Of a DNA stretch of 64,000 bases, positions 1 through 8,372 are shown in pieces (the stretch's first letter is position 1; every line of letters begins with the position of its first letter). The notes beneath the pieces are model-generated. The model made no database searches. It saw nothing but the letters and a program-made list of their open reading frames with translations, and had not been told where the DNA came from. Where the stretch lies: positions 79,976-143,975 of the forward strand of contig CAJXJK010000014.1 in assembly GCA_913054135.1 (NCBI GenBank), given 5' to 3'. Both the position numbers and the translations under genes were made by a program. This DNA is from an uncultured Flavobacteriales bacterium (lineage in GTDB: Bacteria > Bacteroidota > Bacteroidia > Flavobacteriales_D > Crocinitomicaceae).

Positions 1-2141
1 ATTTTGAACAAGGAAAAAATCCATTCAGGGCAGCACTTGATGGCTCAATGGAAGTAATGCCATCTGTGTTTACTTCTGTTCTTACAACAATTGCAGCCTT
101 TTCAATTTTACTCTTCGTTGAGAAGATGGAAATGATGCGTGAAATGCCGATTGTGGTAATACTGGCATTAGCCTTTTCACTCATTGAGGCCTTTATCATA
201 TTGCCCGTTCACTTGGCAAGTGAAAAGGTATTGTCCAAAGCTAAAAAGGGAACAAGACGATTTAAAGTTAGATCAAAGATTACTCAAGCAACTGATTATC
301 TGAAAGACAAAATATTTATGGATGTCTTAAGGTTTGTGGTAGATCGTTACAGAGCTTATGTTTTAATGCCGCTCTTATTCACCATTTTCGTTATATCTTT
401 CAGTTTTGCCGGCTTGATCAATTTCACTTTTTTCCCTGAAATCAAACCTGATAGGGTGTTACTTGAAGTTGCCTTTGAACAAGGTACCGGAAAAGAAGTG
501 ACAAAAAAATGGTTATTAGAATCAGAACGATATGTGCTAGAAGCGAATGAAGAATTAGCTGCTGAAACTGGCGATACCTTATTGGGTGAATATTCGGTGA
601 TGCTTGGTGCGGCTCAAAGTATTGGTGAAACTGGATTCCATTCGGGCTCAATAACAATGATAATTGATGGTGAAGGAAAGAAAACTCCAGTTGATTCATT
701 GTTAACTAGAATAATGGATAAAGTCAATACCATTGAAAACACGAAGTTGGCATCTAACGTGTTTATTGGTGGTAACATTAACAATTTTGGTAAGCCGATC
801 GAATTCTCATTTACAGGTAATGATGATGTTAAAATTAGAGCAGCTAAGGACAGATTTAAAGAGTACTTGGCCGAAATTCCGTTGGTAAGTAATCTTAAAG
901 ACAATGAGCCTTTGGGTAGAAAAGAGATTAATCTTAAAATGAAACCAGAAGCTGATTTTTCAGGATTAGGAATTTATGAAGTGACGCGTCAAATTAGACA
1001 AGGAATTTTTGGTCAAGAAGCGCAGAGGGTTATTGTTGGAACCGAAGAGGTTAAAATATGGGTGAGGTATCAAGAGGACGAAAGAGAGAATCAATCAGAT
1101 TTAAATAACATCCGAATCAAAAGCCCTGACGGCAAACAGATATTGCTATCTGACCTTGTTACAGAAACGATTGAGAGAGGACCAGTTAGCTTGAAAAGAA
1201 GAGATGGGCGAAGAGAAATAGTTGTAGACGCTAGCGTAGATGATCCTACTAAGGTTGGAGACGTTAATGGTAAAATTGTTGATGAAGTGATTCCAAAAAT
1301 TAATGCAGAGTTTCCTGGAGTTGAAATTATTCAAAGAGGACAAGGTGAACGATCAGAAAAAGCATTGGCGTCAATGCAGATAAATGTCATGATTTTATTC
1401 GTAGTAATGATCATCATTATGTCATTGAACTTTGCCTCTGTTTGGCAAGCACTTCTAATTTTATTGGTTGTTCCTGCTGGAGTTGCCGGCGGAATCCTAG
1501 GGCATTCAATAATAGGCTTACCAGTTTCTATTCTGTCAGCATTTGGGATGATTGCCCTTATTGGAATTCTAATTAATGACTCAATTGTGTTCTTAGATAC
1601 ATATAATCGAAATATCTTAGAAGGCATGCCAACAAGGGAAGCAGCTATGGATGCCGCCAAGTCAAGGTTTAGACCAATCTTATTAACATCAGTAACAACG
1701 GTAGCAGGACTATTGCCATTAATACTAGAAACATCATTTCAAGCACAATTTTTAATTCCAATGGCTGTGTCTATTGCTTTCGGATTATTGTTTGGTACAG
1801 TATTTATTCTCTTTTTCTTCCCGGCTGTTATACTCGTTCATAATGACATGAGAAGAGCTTGGAATTATGTGTTGAACGACAAAGAGATCTTAGAAGGTAA
1901 AGGTGGAAAAGAAGAGATTTCACAATTTGGAACGGTGGTCAGTAGAGTTTTGATGTTATTCGTTACTCAAATGATTTATTTAATAAGCTTTTTACTCTTT
2001 CCATTTTTTGTATTCTTTCCGAAAATTGGATTTGAGAAAGTGTTACTTCTTTTATGGGGTAATCGACAAATACCACCTGGAGAAGAAGTTGAACCGGTTT
2101 TGATTAGTAAAAAACACGAAGAAAAGAGGGATTTAGATTAA
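1..2141 (+). CDS. RND efflux transporter, inner-membrane pump subunit (5' truncated by window edge)
   Basis: The reading frame is open from base 3 with no stop, so the gene begins before the window. The first visible ATG at 48 is internal. The visible part starts in the N-terminal membrane half: the FEQGKNPFRAALDG loop is followed by two membrane helices, and the relay-carrying TM4 is lost upstream. A large periplasmic porter region follows (about residues 125-440 counted from the ATG at 48). The second membrane half (about 445-610) includes the typical GILINDSIVFLDTYNR stretch and the SRFRPILLTSVTTVAG loop. The C-terminus carries an extra hydrophobic segment and an acidic/basic tail. RND pumps use proton-motive force to drive tripartite export. 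The TolC-like gene one base downstream fits this. No adaptor gene is visible; it would lie upstream. The substrate cannot be told from what is here. Confidence 0.9.
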   Translation, partial: FEQGKNPFRAALDGSMEVMPSVFTSVLTTIAAFSILLFVEKMEMMREMPIVVILALAFSLIEAFIILPVHLASEKVLSKAKKGTRRFKVRSKITQATDYLKDKIFMDVLRFVVDRYRAYVLMPLLFTIFVISFSFAGLINFTFFPEIKPDRVLLEVAFEQGTGKEVTKKWLLESERYVLEANEELAAETGDTLLGEYSVMLGAAQSIGETGFHSGSITMIIDGEGKKTPVDSLLTRIMDKVNTIENTKLASNVFIGGNINNFGKPIEFSFTGNDDVKIRAAKDRFKEYLAEIPLVSNLKDNEPLGRKEINLKMKPEADFSGLGIYEVTRQIRQGIFGQEAQRVIVGTEEVKIWVRYQEDERENQSDLNNIRIKSPDGKQILLSDLVTETIERGPVSLKRRDGRREIVVDASVDDPTKVGDVNGKIVDEVIPKINAEFPGVEIIQRGQGERSEKALASMQINVMILFVVMIIIMSLNFASVWQALLILLVVPAGVAGGILGHSIIGLPVSILSAFGMIALIGILINDSIVFLDTYNRNILEGMPTREAAMDAAKSRFRPILLTSVTTVAGLLPLILETSFQAQFLIPMAVSIAFGLLFGTVFILFFFPAVILVHNDMRRAWNYVLNDKEILEGKGGKEEISQFGTVVSRVLMLFVTQMIYLISFLLFPFFVFFPKIGFEKVLLLLWGNRQIPPGEEVEPVLISKKHEEKRDLD

Positions 2142-2142
2142 A

Positions 2143-3474
2143 ATGAAAAAGGGATTAGTAGCCATATTAATATGTTTTTCGTTTGTTGCCAAGGCGCAAG
2201 AACTAACAATGATTGAAGCCGTTGAAAAGGCACTCGAGAACAATTATGATATCAAATTAATTGCTGGGAATTATGAGGTAGCTAAAACTCAAAATTCTTG
2301 GGGAATGGCTGGTATGGTTCCAACATTTTCATTGAATATTAATAATAATACTGGGCTTCAAGACAATTCTAATAACCCTGCGAGTTTTATTCCAGGAGTG
2401 GTTTTGAATGATAATCTCTCGGCTTCGCTTGATATGAATTGGACCATTTTCAGTGGTTTTGGTATTAGAATCAATAAAGAGCGATTTGATATGATGCAAG
2501 CGCAAACCAAAGGAAATGCAGTTGTTGTTATTGAGTCTACTATCTATGATATTATTCTTGCTTATTATACTGCTGTAGTGCAGGAGAGAAAGCTAGAGGT
2601 GATGAAAGATCTGTTGGATTACTCAAAAGATAAACTGGCCTATCATCAAATGAAAAATGAGATGGGAGTTTCTACCACCATTGATTTGCTTGAGTTTGAG
2701 AATCAAGTATTGACTGATTCTACCAATTTCGTGCTTCAAAATTTGTCTTTAAGAAATGCGAAGAGAAATTTAAACTTGATAATGGCCGAAGATGTTGAGA
2801 TACTTTACGACCTCAGTGATTCTTTGAAAATAACTTCACCCAATTCAACTTATGATGAGTTAAGGGAAGGGATGCTGGCAAATAACTCAAATTTAAAAAA
2901 TCAATTCATTAACTACGAGTTGAAAGAATTGGAAGTTAGAGCGAAGAAGTCAGCCTTTTATCCGATTGTGACATTGGGCTTGGGTACTACACCTTCGGTG
3001 GGATATTTCAGATTGTTTGGTGACCAAGGTTTCTCTGCAAATACGAACGCATGGTCGCATAGTGCCAATATCAATGTGAGATACGACTTATTTCAAGGTT
3101 GGAACAGAAAACGAAATTCAGAAATTGCTGTTATCCAAAAGGATCTGGCTGGTTTAGAGATTGAAAAGCTTCAAATGCAAATGTCTCATCAACTAAGAGG
3201 AAACTTTGAATTATATCAAACAAGAAACAAAGTAGAGATAATGTCATTTAAAAGGGTTGAAAACGCTCAGAAGCTTTGGGCGTTGGGGAAAGAAAAGTAT
3301 GATCTTGGAATCATCAACGTCTTTAACTTAAACGATATCAAGCTAAGTTATCAGCAATCAAAGTTATCTTATTACGATCGTTTGTTTGAGCTTCTTCAAA
3401 CACATTATGACTTAATGCGTCTTACAGGATCAATCTCTCAACAGTATAAAATTGAAGAGAATTTCGATAAGTAG
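2143..3474 (+). CDS. TolC-family outer membrane efflux protein
   Basis: 443 residues with a signal peptide (residues 1-19, ending AKAQ) and two related helical halves rich in coiled-coil heptads, as in outer-membrane efflux proteins. The ELTMIEAVEKALENNYDIKL opening is the usual first OEP helix. It starts one base after the RND stop, so the two are co-transcribed and probably translationally coupled. The product would form the outer-membrane channel of the pump. No transcription terminator is evident after it, although a good promoter for the next gene follows. Confidence 0.92.
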   Translation: MKKGLVAILICFSFVAKAQELTMIEAVEKALENNYDIKLIAGNYEVAKTQNSWGMAGMVPTFSLNINNNTGLQDNSNNPASFIPGVVLNDNLSASLDMNWTIFSGFGIRINKERFDMMQAQTKGNAVVVIESTIYDIILAYYTAVVQERKLEVMKDLLDYSKDKLAYHQMKNEMGVSTTIDLLEFENQVLTDSTNFVLQNLSLRNAKRNLNLIMAEDVEILYDLSDSLKITSPNSTYDELREGMLANNSNLKNQFINYELKELEVRAKKSAFYPIVTLGLGTTPSVGYFRLFGDQGFSANTNAWSHSANINVRYDLFQGWNRKRNSEIAVIQKDLAGLEIEKLQMQMSHQLRGNFELYQTRNKVEIMSFKRVENAQKLWALGKEKYDLGIINVFNLNDIKLSYQQSKLSYYDRLFELLQTHYDLMRLTGSISQQYKIEENFDK

Positions 3475-3513
3475 TAAGATTTATCACACATCCTTCTAGA
3501 TTTCCTATTCGTC

Positions 3514-3544
3514 TTGTTTTCAAGAATTTAATTTGCTATTTTTG
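3514..3544 (+). promoter_or_regulatory. Bacteroidota-type promoter for the FG-GAP/ASPIC gene
   Basis: TTG at 3514-3516, 20 bases of spacer, then TATTTTTG at 3537-3544. This matches the TTG-N~20-TAnnTTTG consensus of Bacteroidota sigma-A promoters. The expected transcript would start about 10-12 bases before the ATG at 3562. Confidence 0.65.
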
Positions 3545-3561
3545 ATTAATTCTGAAGCACT

Positions 3562-6168
3562 ATGAAAGCACTTTCTTTAATTGTCGGAATATTCATTTCG
3601 ATTACTTCAATGGCTCAAACTTCTTTTACAGAAATGGCCGCAAGTTTAGGTTTAGATTTTAGTTATGGTTTACCATTTGAGTTTCCGGGCGGAGTCACTT
3701 TTTGTGATTTTGATCAGGATGGATGGGATGATTTAACATTCACAACTAAAGAAGGTGATTCACTAAGGTTCTTCAAAAATACTGGAGGAGCGTTCACCGA
3801 AATCTCTATTCCTACGCTAGGCGACACTACTGAGGCTATGTCAGTGAATTGGGTGGATATTGATAATGATGGTGATTTAGACTTTTTTGCTGTGAGTGAA
3901 TTTGCACCTCCAAGATTATGGAGATGTGATGGAGTGCTAACCTTCACTGAGATAACGGTTGGTTCTGGAATTGATTATCCTGAATATGATGCTACTGGCT
4001 CTATCTGGGCCGACATTAATAATGATTCGTATTTAGATTTATTTATCTCAGCTCGTAATGATACTTTGGCTTGTCATCTGTATCAATCTAATGGAGATTA
4101 CACATTTACTGATATTACAGTTTCTGCAGGTGTTTATGATACAACTGACTTAGCAATGTGTGCAGTTTTCTTGGATTACGATAATGACAATGACCAAGAT
4201 CTCTTTATAGCCAATGATAAACCACATGTTGATAATAGACTTTATCAAAATGATGGAACAGGAAATTTCACTGACGTTTCAGCAGCATCAGGTAATGATA
4301 TTGCGATTGACGCTATGAGTGGTACAGTTGGAGATTACAATCGTGACGGATGGTTGGATATTTATGTGACTAACACTTTTGTAGGTAATCTTTTCATGCG
4401 AAATAATGGTGACGGAACTTTTACTGACATTGCTGCTCAAAACGGAACATTGATGGAGGCCGTAGGTTGGGGAGCTCAATGGATTGATGGAGATAATGAT
4501 ATGGATGAAGATCTTTACGTTTCAGGAATGTTAGATGCACCAGGTTTGCCTTTGCCTTCGGCTTATTATGAGAATATCTTTGATCAAGATACATTTGAGA
4601 TTCCGGCAGCAATTGGATTTGCTGGTGATACTTTATGGAGCTTGGCAAATGCAATGGGTGATTATAATAATGATGGATTTGCTGATTTAATCGTTCATAA
4701 CATGGAGCCTAGCACATCTACATTATTTTATGCGAATGACGGTAACGCTAACAACTGGCTTAAAGTGAACACGCAGGGAACAGTGAGTAACAGAGATGGA
4801 ATAGGAGTAAAGCTTAAAATTGTGCACAATCAAGGTCCGCAATGGAACTTCACATGCTTAGGTGAAGCTTATATCGCCCAAAATTCTTTCACTGAATTTT
4901 TTGGATTAGATACTGTGACAACAGTTGATACGCTTACGGCTCTATGGCCTAGTGGTTGGATCGATACTTTGTATGCCTTGCCAGTAAATCAAACCTTATT
5001 AGTGGTTGAAGGTGAAACAGCACCTATTGATACATCAATTGTAGTTGCTCAAACAACTATTTGTGCTGGAGATTCTACCTTAATGACTGCGGGAATTGGC
5101 GGAGCTTATTTGTGGTCAACAGGAGAAACTACTCAAAGTATTTACGGATTCCCAAATACGACTTACACAGTTGAGGTGACGAACGCTTATGGTTTTTCAA
5201 CTACTTCATCACCAGTAAATATTATCGAAGCAGATGTTGATTATTCAATGGTTGTGACAGCTGTAGATAGTTGCGGAGCTGATTCTGGTTCAGGTTTAGT
5301 TTACAACTTAGATACTGATATTACATCATTTATGTGGGAAGGGTCTGAAACGACTGTTGAGGTAACAGGATTAGCAGTTGGATACTATGGTGTTCAATTC
5401 ACAGATGTTTTAGGATGTGTTTATGAAGATTCAATTTGGATTGATGAGTTAGAAGGACCATCAACTGCAATGATATCTGATTCACCATCTTGTAATAACG
5501 GAACTGATGGTGAGGCAACTGTACTAGCTGCAGGTGAGAGTCCGATTACATATTTGTGGTCAACAACTGATGTGACTTCGGATGTTTCTGGTTTGGCTTC
5601 AGGTTGGTATTATGTTGATGTAACTGATGTGCATGGATGTGTGACTGAAGATTCAGTTGAGGTAACCAATCCACCTGCAATGTCAATTACAGGCTTTTCA
5701 ACTCCAGAAAATGGTACTGCTCAAGATGGAGAAGCTTGGGTAACAGTAACAGGTGGAGTTCCGACTTATACTTATTTCTGGAATGACCCTCAAGCGCAAA
5801 ACACTGACACTGCTAATGGTTTAGCTACAGGTAATTATATCGTTTGGATAACGGACGCTAATGGATGTACTGATTCAATTAGTGTTCAAGTTGAATCTAC
5901 ATTAGGTATTTCTGATTTTGGCTCAGAAGCCGGCTTGATTTTGTATCCGAATCCTTCAATTGGAGTATTCACCATCTTGTTAAAAGGTGAGAATACAATG
6001 TCTAGAGTTGAAGTGTATGATGTTCAAATGAAATTGGTTGATAAGATAGATGGATTAGGTCAAAACTACATTAACTATAGCAATACGACTTTAGAAGATG
6101 GAGCTTACCTTGTTAAGATCTCTCTTGAGAATGGTCAGTCTATCTTTAAGCGAATAGTAATTGAATAA
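3562..6168 (+). CDS. Secreted FG-GAP/VCBS-repeat, ASPIC/UnbV-domain protein with T9SS type A sorting domain
   Basis: 868 residues. The signal peptide is residues 1-19 (ending SMAQ). About seven calcium-binding-like FG-GAP/VCBS blades follow (roughly 45-390), each with a DxDxDGxxD-type loop such as DIDNDGDLDFF and DYNNDGFADLIV. An ASPIC/UnbV-like segment lies around 395-485. After it come Ig/SprB-like repeats (about 490-780) carrying the CNNGTDGEATV signature. The C-terminal 75 residues form a T9SS type A sorting domain: LYPNPSIGVFTI, then DGAYLVKI and a basic last strand. The protein should be exported by Sec and T9SS and attached or released at the cell surface. Its ligand is unknown. Confidence 0.88.
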   Translation: MKALSLIVGIFISITSMAQTSFTEMAASLGLDFSYGLPFEFPGGVTFCDFDQDGWDDLTFTTKEGDSLRFFKNTGGAFTEISIPTLGDTTEAMSVNWVDIDNDGDLDFFAVSEFAPPRLWRCDGVLTFTEITVGSGIDYPEYDATGSIWADINNDSYLDLFISARNDTLACHLYQSNGDYTFTDITVSAGVYDTTDLAMCAVFLDYDNDNDQDLFIANDKPHVDNRLYQNDGTGNFTDVSAASGNDIAIDAMSGTVGDYNRDGWLDIYVTNTFVGNLFMRNNGDGTFTDIAAQNGTLMEAVGWGAQWIDGDNDMDEDLYVSGMLDAPGLPLPSAYYENIFDQDTFEIPAAIGFAGDTLWSLANAMGDYNNDGFADLIVHNMEPSTSTLFYANDGNANNWLKVNTQGTVSNRDGIGVKLKIVHNQGPQWNFTCLGEAYIAQNSFTEFFGLDTVTTVDTLTALWPSGWIDTLYALPVNQTLLVVEGETAPIDTSIVVAQTTICAGDSTLMTAGIGGAYLWSTGETTQSIYGFPNTTYTVEVTNAYGFSTTSSPVNIIEADVDYSMVVTAVDSCGADSGSGLVYNLDTDITSFMWEGSETTVEVTGLAVGYYGVQFTDVLGCVYEDSIWIDELEGPSTAMISDSPSCNNGTDGEATVLAAGESPITYLWSTTDVTSDVSGLASGWYYVDVTDVHGCVTEDSVEVTNPPAMSITGFSTPENGTAQDGEAWVTVTGGVPTYTYFWNDPQAQNTDTANGLATGNYIVWITDANGCTDSISVQVESTLGISDFGSEAGLILYPNPSIGVFTILLKGENTMSRVEVYDVQMKLVDKIDGLGQNYINYSNTTLEDGAYLVKISLENGQSIFKRIVIE

Positions 6169-6254
6169 TTACTCTTTTTAGACGGATAATAATTTCATGT
6201 CTTAAACAGGCCTAAATAGAGTTATCCTGAGATCTACTTTGACTAGATTTCGGT

Positions 6255-6905
6255 ATGACACGCTTCATACTATCCTTTTTCATCTTATTCACTTGTCCTT
6301 ATGTAGGACATTCGAAAAGCTATATTCCTAAAAAGAAGATTTCTAAGTATTGCCCTGTCGAAAGGAAGTTTAGATATGTCCGAAAATTTGAAAGACATCA
6401 CACTTTAGGTGATTATGATGGAGACGGTCAAGAAGAGATGCTTTATGAAAGCCTCATTAGTACCATCACCCACGAGCGTATTGATTCAATTGTTTTTTAT
6501 AATGAGTATGGAGGTTTGGTAGATACAGTTTGTCGATTAGATCCCGTATTGGAGCTTAAAACTACAAATGAAATTCCTGATTTAATGTTGTCACATGGTT
6601 GTCAAGTTTTTGGTTTACATGGTATCGTCAATCTTGGAGACGTTAATGGAAGGCCGGGGGACGAAATTGCTTTAGTGGTTCAATGGGCAGATTGGAGCAA
6701 CCTTAACACATGCCGAATTTATTCTCTTGCTCCAGATGGCTGGGATCTTATCAACACATTCAGTGTGCACGAATATGTTTTCTATAATCAAGATGAGAAT
6801 GATCAATCAATGGAAGGTGTGATTGAATTCTATAAAGGAGAATGGGTTTACAATGCCTACGATTGGGAGGATGGAATGGAAATTTGGAGGAAACTGAAGT
6901 TATGA
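6255..6905 (+). CDS. Exported protein of unknown function with a calcium-loop-like motif
   Basis: 216 residues with an N-terminal signal peptide (about 1-20). The motif GDYDGDGQEEMLYE near residue 55 and a second GDVNGRPGDEIALV near 128 resemble single FG-GAP/VCBS loops, so the fold may be part of a beta-propeller, as in the large protein encoded just upstream. There is no T9SS sorting domain, so it is probably periplasmic or a small secreted protein. The family was not recognised. Confidence 0.7.
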   Translation: MTRFILSFFILFTCPYVGHSKSYIPKKKISKYCPVERKFRYVRKFERHHTLGDYDGDGQEEMLYESLISTITHERIDSIVFYNEYGGLVDTVCRLDPVLELKTTNEIPDLMLSHGCQVFGLHGIVNLGDVNGRPGDEIALVVQWADWSNLNTCRIYSLAPDGWDLINTFSVHEYVFYNQDENDQSMEGVIEFYKGEWVYNAYDWEDGMEIWRKLKL

Positions 6906-6997
6906 AGGCGTTTATGAAATCTACATTTGTTAGCCTGTTATAAGCTCATTACTGAAGCTTTTAATCTGAACTCAACGAATTCCCCTATCTTTATTCT

Positions 6998-7207
6998 ATG
7001 TCTGCGAATGAATATCTAAAAAACATCCACATAGGAGATGAGGTTGAAATAGTTCAAAAGCATCACCAAAGGAGTGGAGAGCTCACTTGGGGTATTATCA
7101 AACGTATCCTAACCAAATCAAAACATCATCCTCACGGGATTAAAGTGATGACTGAAGATGGAATAGTGGGGAGAGTTAAAGAAATTATAACTGAACCAGA
7201 TGAATAA
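6998..7207 (+). CDS. YwbE-family small protein (DUF2196)
   Basis: 69 residues resembling the YwbE/DUF2196 family: an N-terminal IHIGDEVEIVQKHHQRSGEL stretch, then GIIKRILTKSKHHPHGIKVM and a closing GRVKEI. The whole domain is a small beta-rich fold, and the family function is not established. The gene overlaps the following cupin gene by eight bases, so the two are very likely co-translated. Confidence 0.8.
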   Translation: MSANEYLKNIHIGDEVEIVQKHHQRSGELTWGIIKRILTKSKHHPHGIKVMTEDGIVGRVKEIITEPDE

Positions 7208-7559
7208 AATAAACCTGAACGAAAAGTTATCACAGTTCTCTGACCACTGGAACCCTAGACTATTGGCTGAGATGAATGGGCAACATGTTAAAGTCGCTAA
7301 ATTTCAAGGCGAGTTTGTATGGCATTCACATCAAGATGAAGATGAATTGTTTATGGTGCTCAAAGGTTCTTTTACAATGGAATTTAGAGATAAGTCAGTT
7401 GACTTATCTGAAGGTGAGATCATTGTGGTCCCGAAAGGCATAGAGCATAGACCAGTCGCGAAAGAAGAAGTTGAGGTGTTGCTTTTTGAACCAGCAACAA
7501 CAGTCAATACTGGTGAAACTGATTCAAATCTAAAGCAAAAAAGGTTAGATAAAATTTAG
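7200..7559 (+). CDS. Cupin-domain protein
   Basis: 119 residues making up a single small beta-barrel cupin. Metal-site motif 1 is HSHQDEDELFMVLKG (two His, then Glu) and motif 2 is PKGIEHRPVAKEE. The fold is clear; the substrate is not. Such short cupins often bind a metal and small sugars or act as sensors. Translation is likely coupled to the YwbE-like gene. The stop codon abuts the stop of the convergent NYN gene without a gap. Confidence 0.85.
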   Translation: MNKINLNEKLSQFSDHWNPRLLAEMNGQHVKVAKFQGEFVWHSHQDEDELFMVLKGSFTMEFRDKSVDLSEGEIIVVPKGIEHRPVAKEEVEVLLFEPATTVNTGETDSNLKQKRLDKI

Positions 7560-8294
7560 TTATCGCTTGTTTCTAATGTAAACGAGTTTGTTTCTGTTGT
7601 TTCCTGATTCTCTTCTTTCCATTTCAAACTTACCAGTTGATTTAAACAATGAACTGAGCTTTTCAAAGCCATAGTTACGTGCATCAAAATTTGGTCGTTT
7701 CTTCAAAATGAATGATCCAACATCTCCTAAGAACGCCCAGCCGTCATCATCTGCAACATCTTGTACTGAGTTTTTGAGGAAAGACATGGTCTTTGGAGTC
7801 AATTGATCTACAGCTTTTTTCTTCTTCTTGTTTTTCGGGTCTGTGCCTACATCTTCATTCGAACCTAAGATCTCTAAGTAGATGAACTTATCACAGGCTA
7901 CAATAAATGGGTCTGGTGTTTTCTTTTCACCGATTCCGTATACCTTTTTACCTGATTCTCTTAATCTTGTAGCGAGCTTAGTGAAGTCGCTATCCGAAGA
8001 TGCTAAACAGAATCCATCAACGCTATCAGAATATAAGATATCCATTGCGTCAATAATCATTGCTGAATCGGTCGCATTTTTGCCTGTCGTGTAGGCGTAT
8101 TGTTGAATAGGGTTAATGGCATTTTCTAACAAAACCGACTTCCACTTATTTAATTGTGGTTTTGTCCAGTCGGCGTATATTCTTTTGACAGTGGGTGTAC
8201 CATATTTGGTTAACTCTTCCATCATTTCTTTCACATACTTTGAAGGTATGTTGTCGCCATCAATCAAGACAGCTAATTTTAATTCTTTTATCAT
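7560..8294 (-). CDS. NYN-domain (LabA/DUF88-like) putative RNase with C-terminal OST-HTH-like region
   Basis: 244 residues. The N-terminal NYN/PIN-like domain (about 5-145) keeps the acidic residues expected for metal-dependent RNA cleavage: LIDGDNIPSK, the central TDSAMIIDAMDIL and CLASSDSDFTKLA. A lysine-rich linker (about 155-160) leads to a C-terminal segment (about 165-240, VADDDGWAFLGDVGSFI) that looks like an OST-HTH/LOTUS RNA-binding module. The fold is confident and nuclease activity is inferred. The gene is convergent with the cupin gene. It lies downstream of the hairpin at 8322-8352, so it is probably transcribed from its own start. Confidence 0.85.
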   Translation of the reverse strand: MIKELKLAVLIDGDNIPSKYVKEMMEELTKYGTPTVKRIYADWTKPQLNKWKSVLLENAINPIQQYAYTTGKNATDSAMIIDAMDILYSDSVDGFCLASSDSDFTKLATRLRESGKKVYGIGEKKTPDPFIVACDKFIYLEILGSNEDVGTDPKNKKKKKAVDQLTPKTMSFLKNSVQDVADDDGWAFLGDVGSFILKKRPNFDARNYGFEKLSSLFKSTGKFEMERRESGNNRNKLVYIRNKR

Positions 8295-8321
8295 ATTTAA
8301 TTTGTGGTTCTAAATACTAAA

Positions 8322-8352
8322 AAAGCCTTCTCGATAGAATCGAGAAGGCTTT
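8322..8352 (-). terminator. Rho-independent terminator of the GEVED/type B surface protein gene
   Basis: A perfect 14-bp stem (8322-8335 with 8339-8352) and a 3-base loop lie just after the stop of the minus-strand gene at 8373. On the minus strand the stem ends in an A/T pairing that gives a U run. Confidence 0.85.
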
Positions 8353-8372
8353 AGTGAATTAGAACGATTATT

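Noticed and set aside
442..904. Open frames opposite the RND gene
   Set aside because: No signal or family pattern, unusual composition, and they lie opposite a well supported pump gene; shadows of the real frame.
7000..7010. Second internal ATG in the YwbE-like gene as the start
   Set aside because: Starting there would remove residues that match the family.
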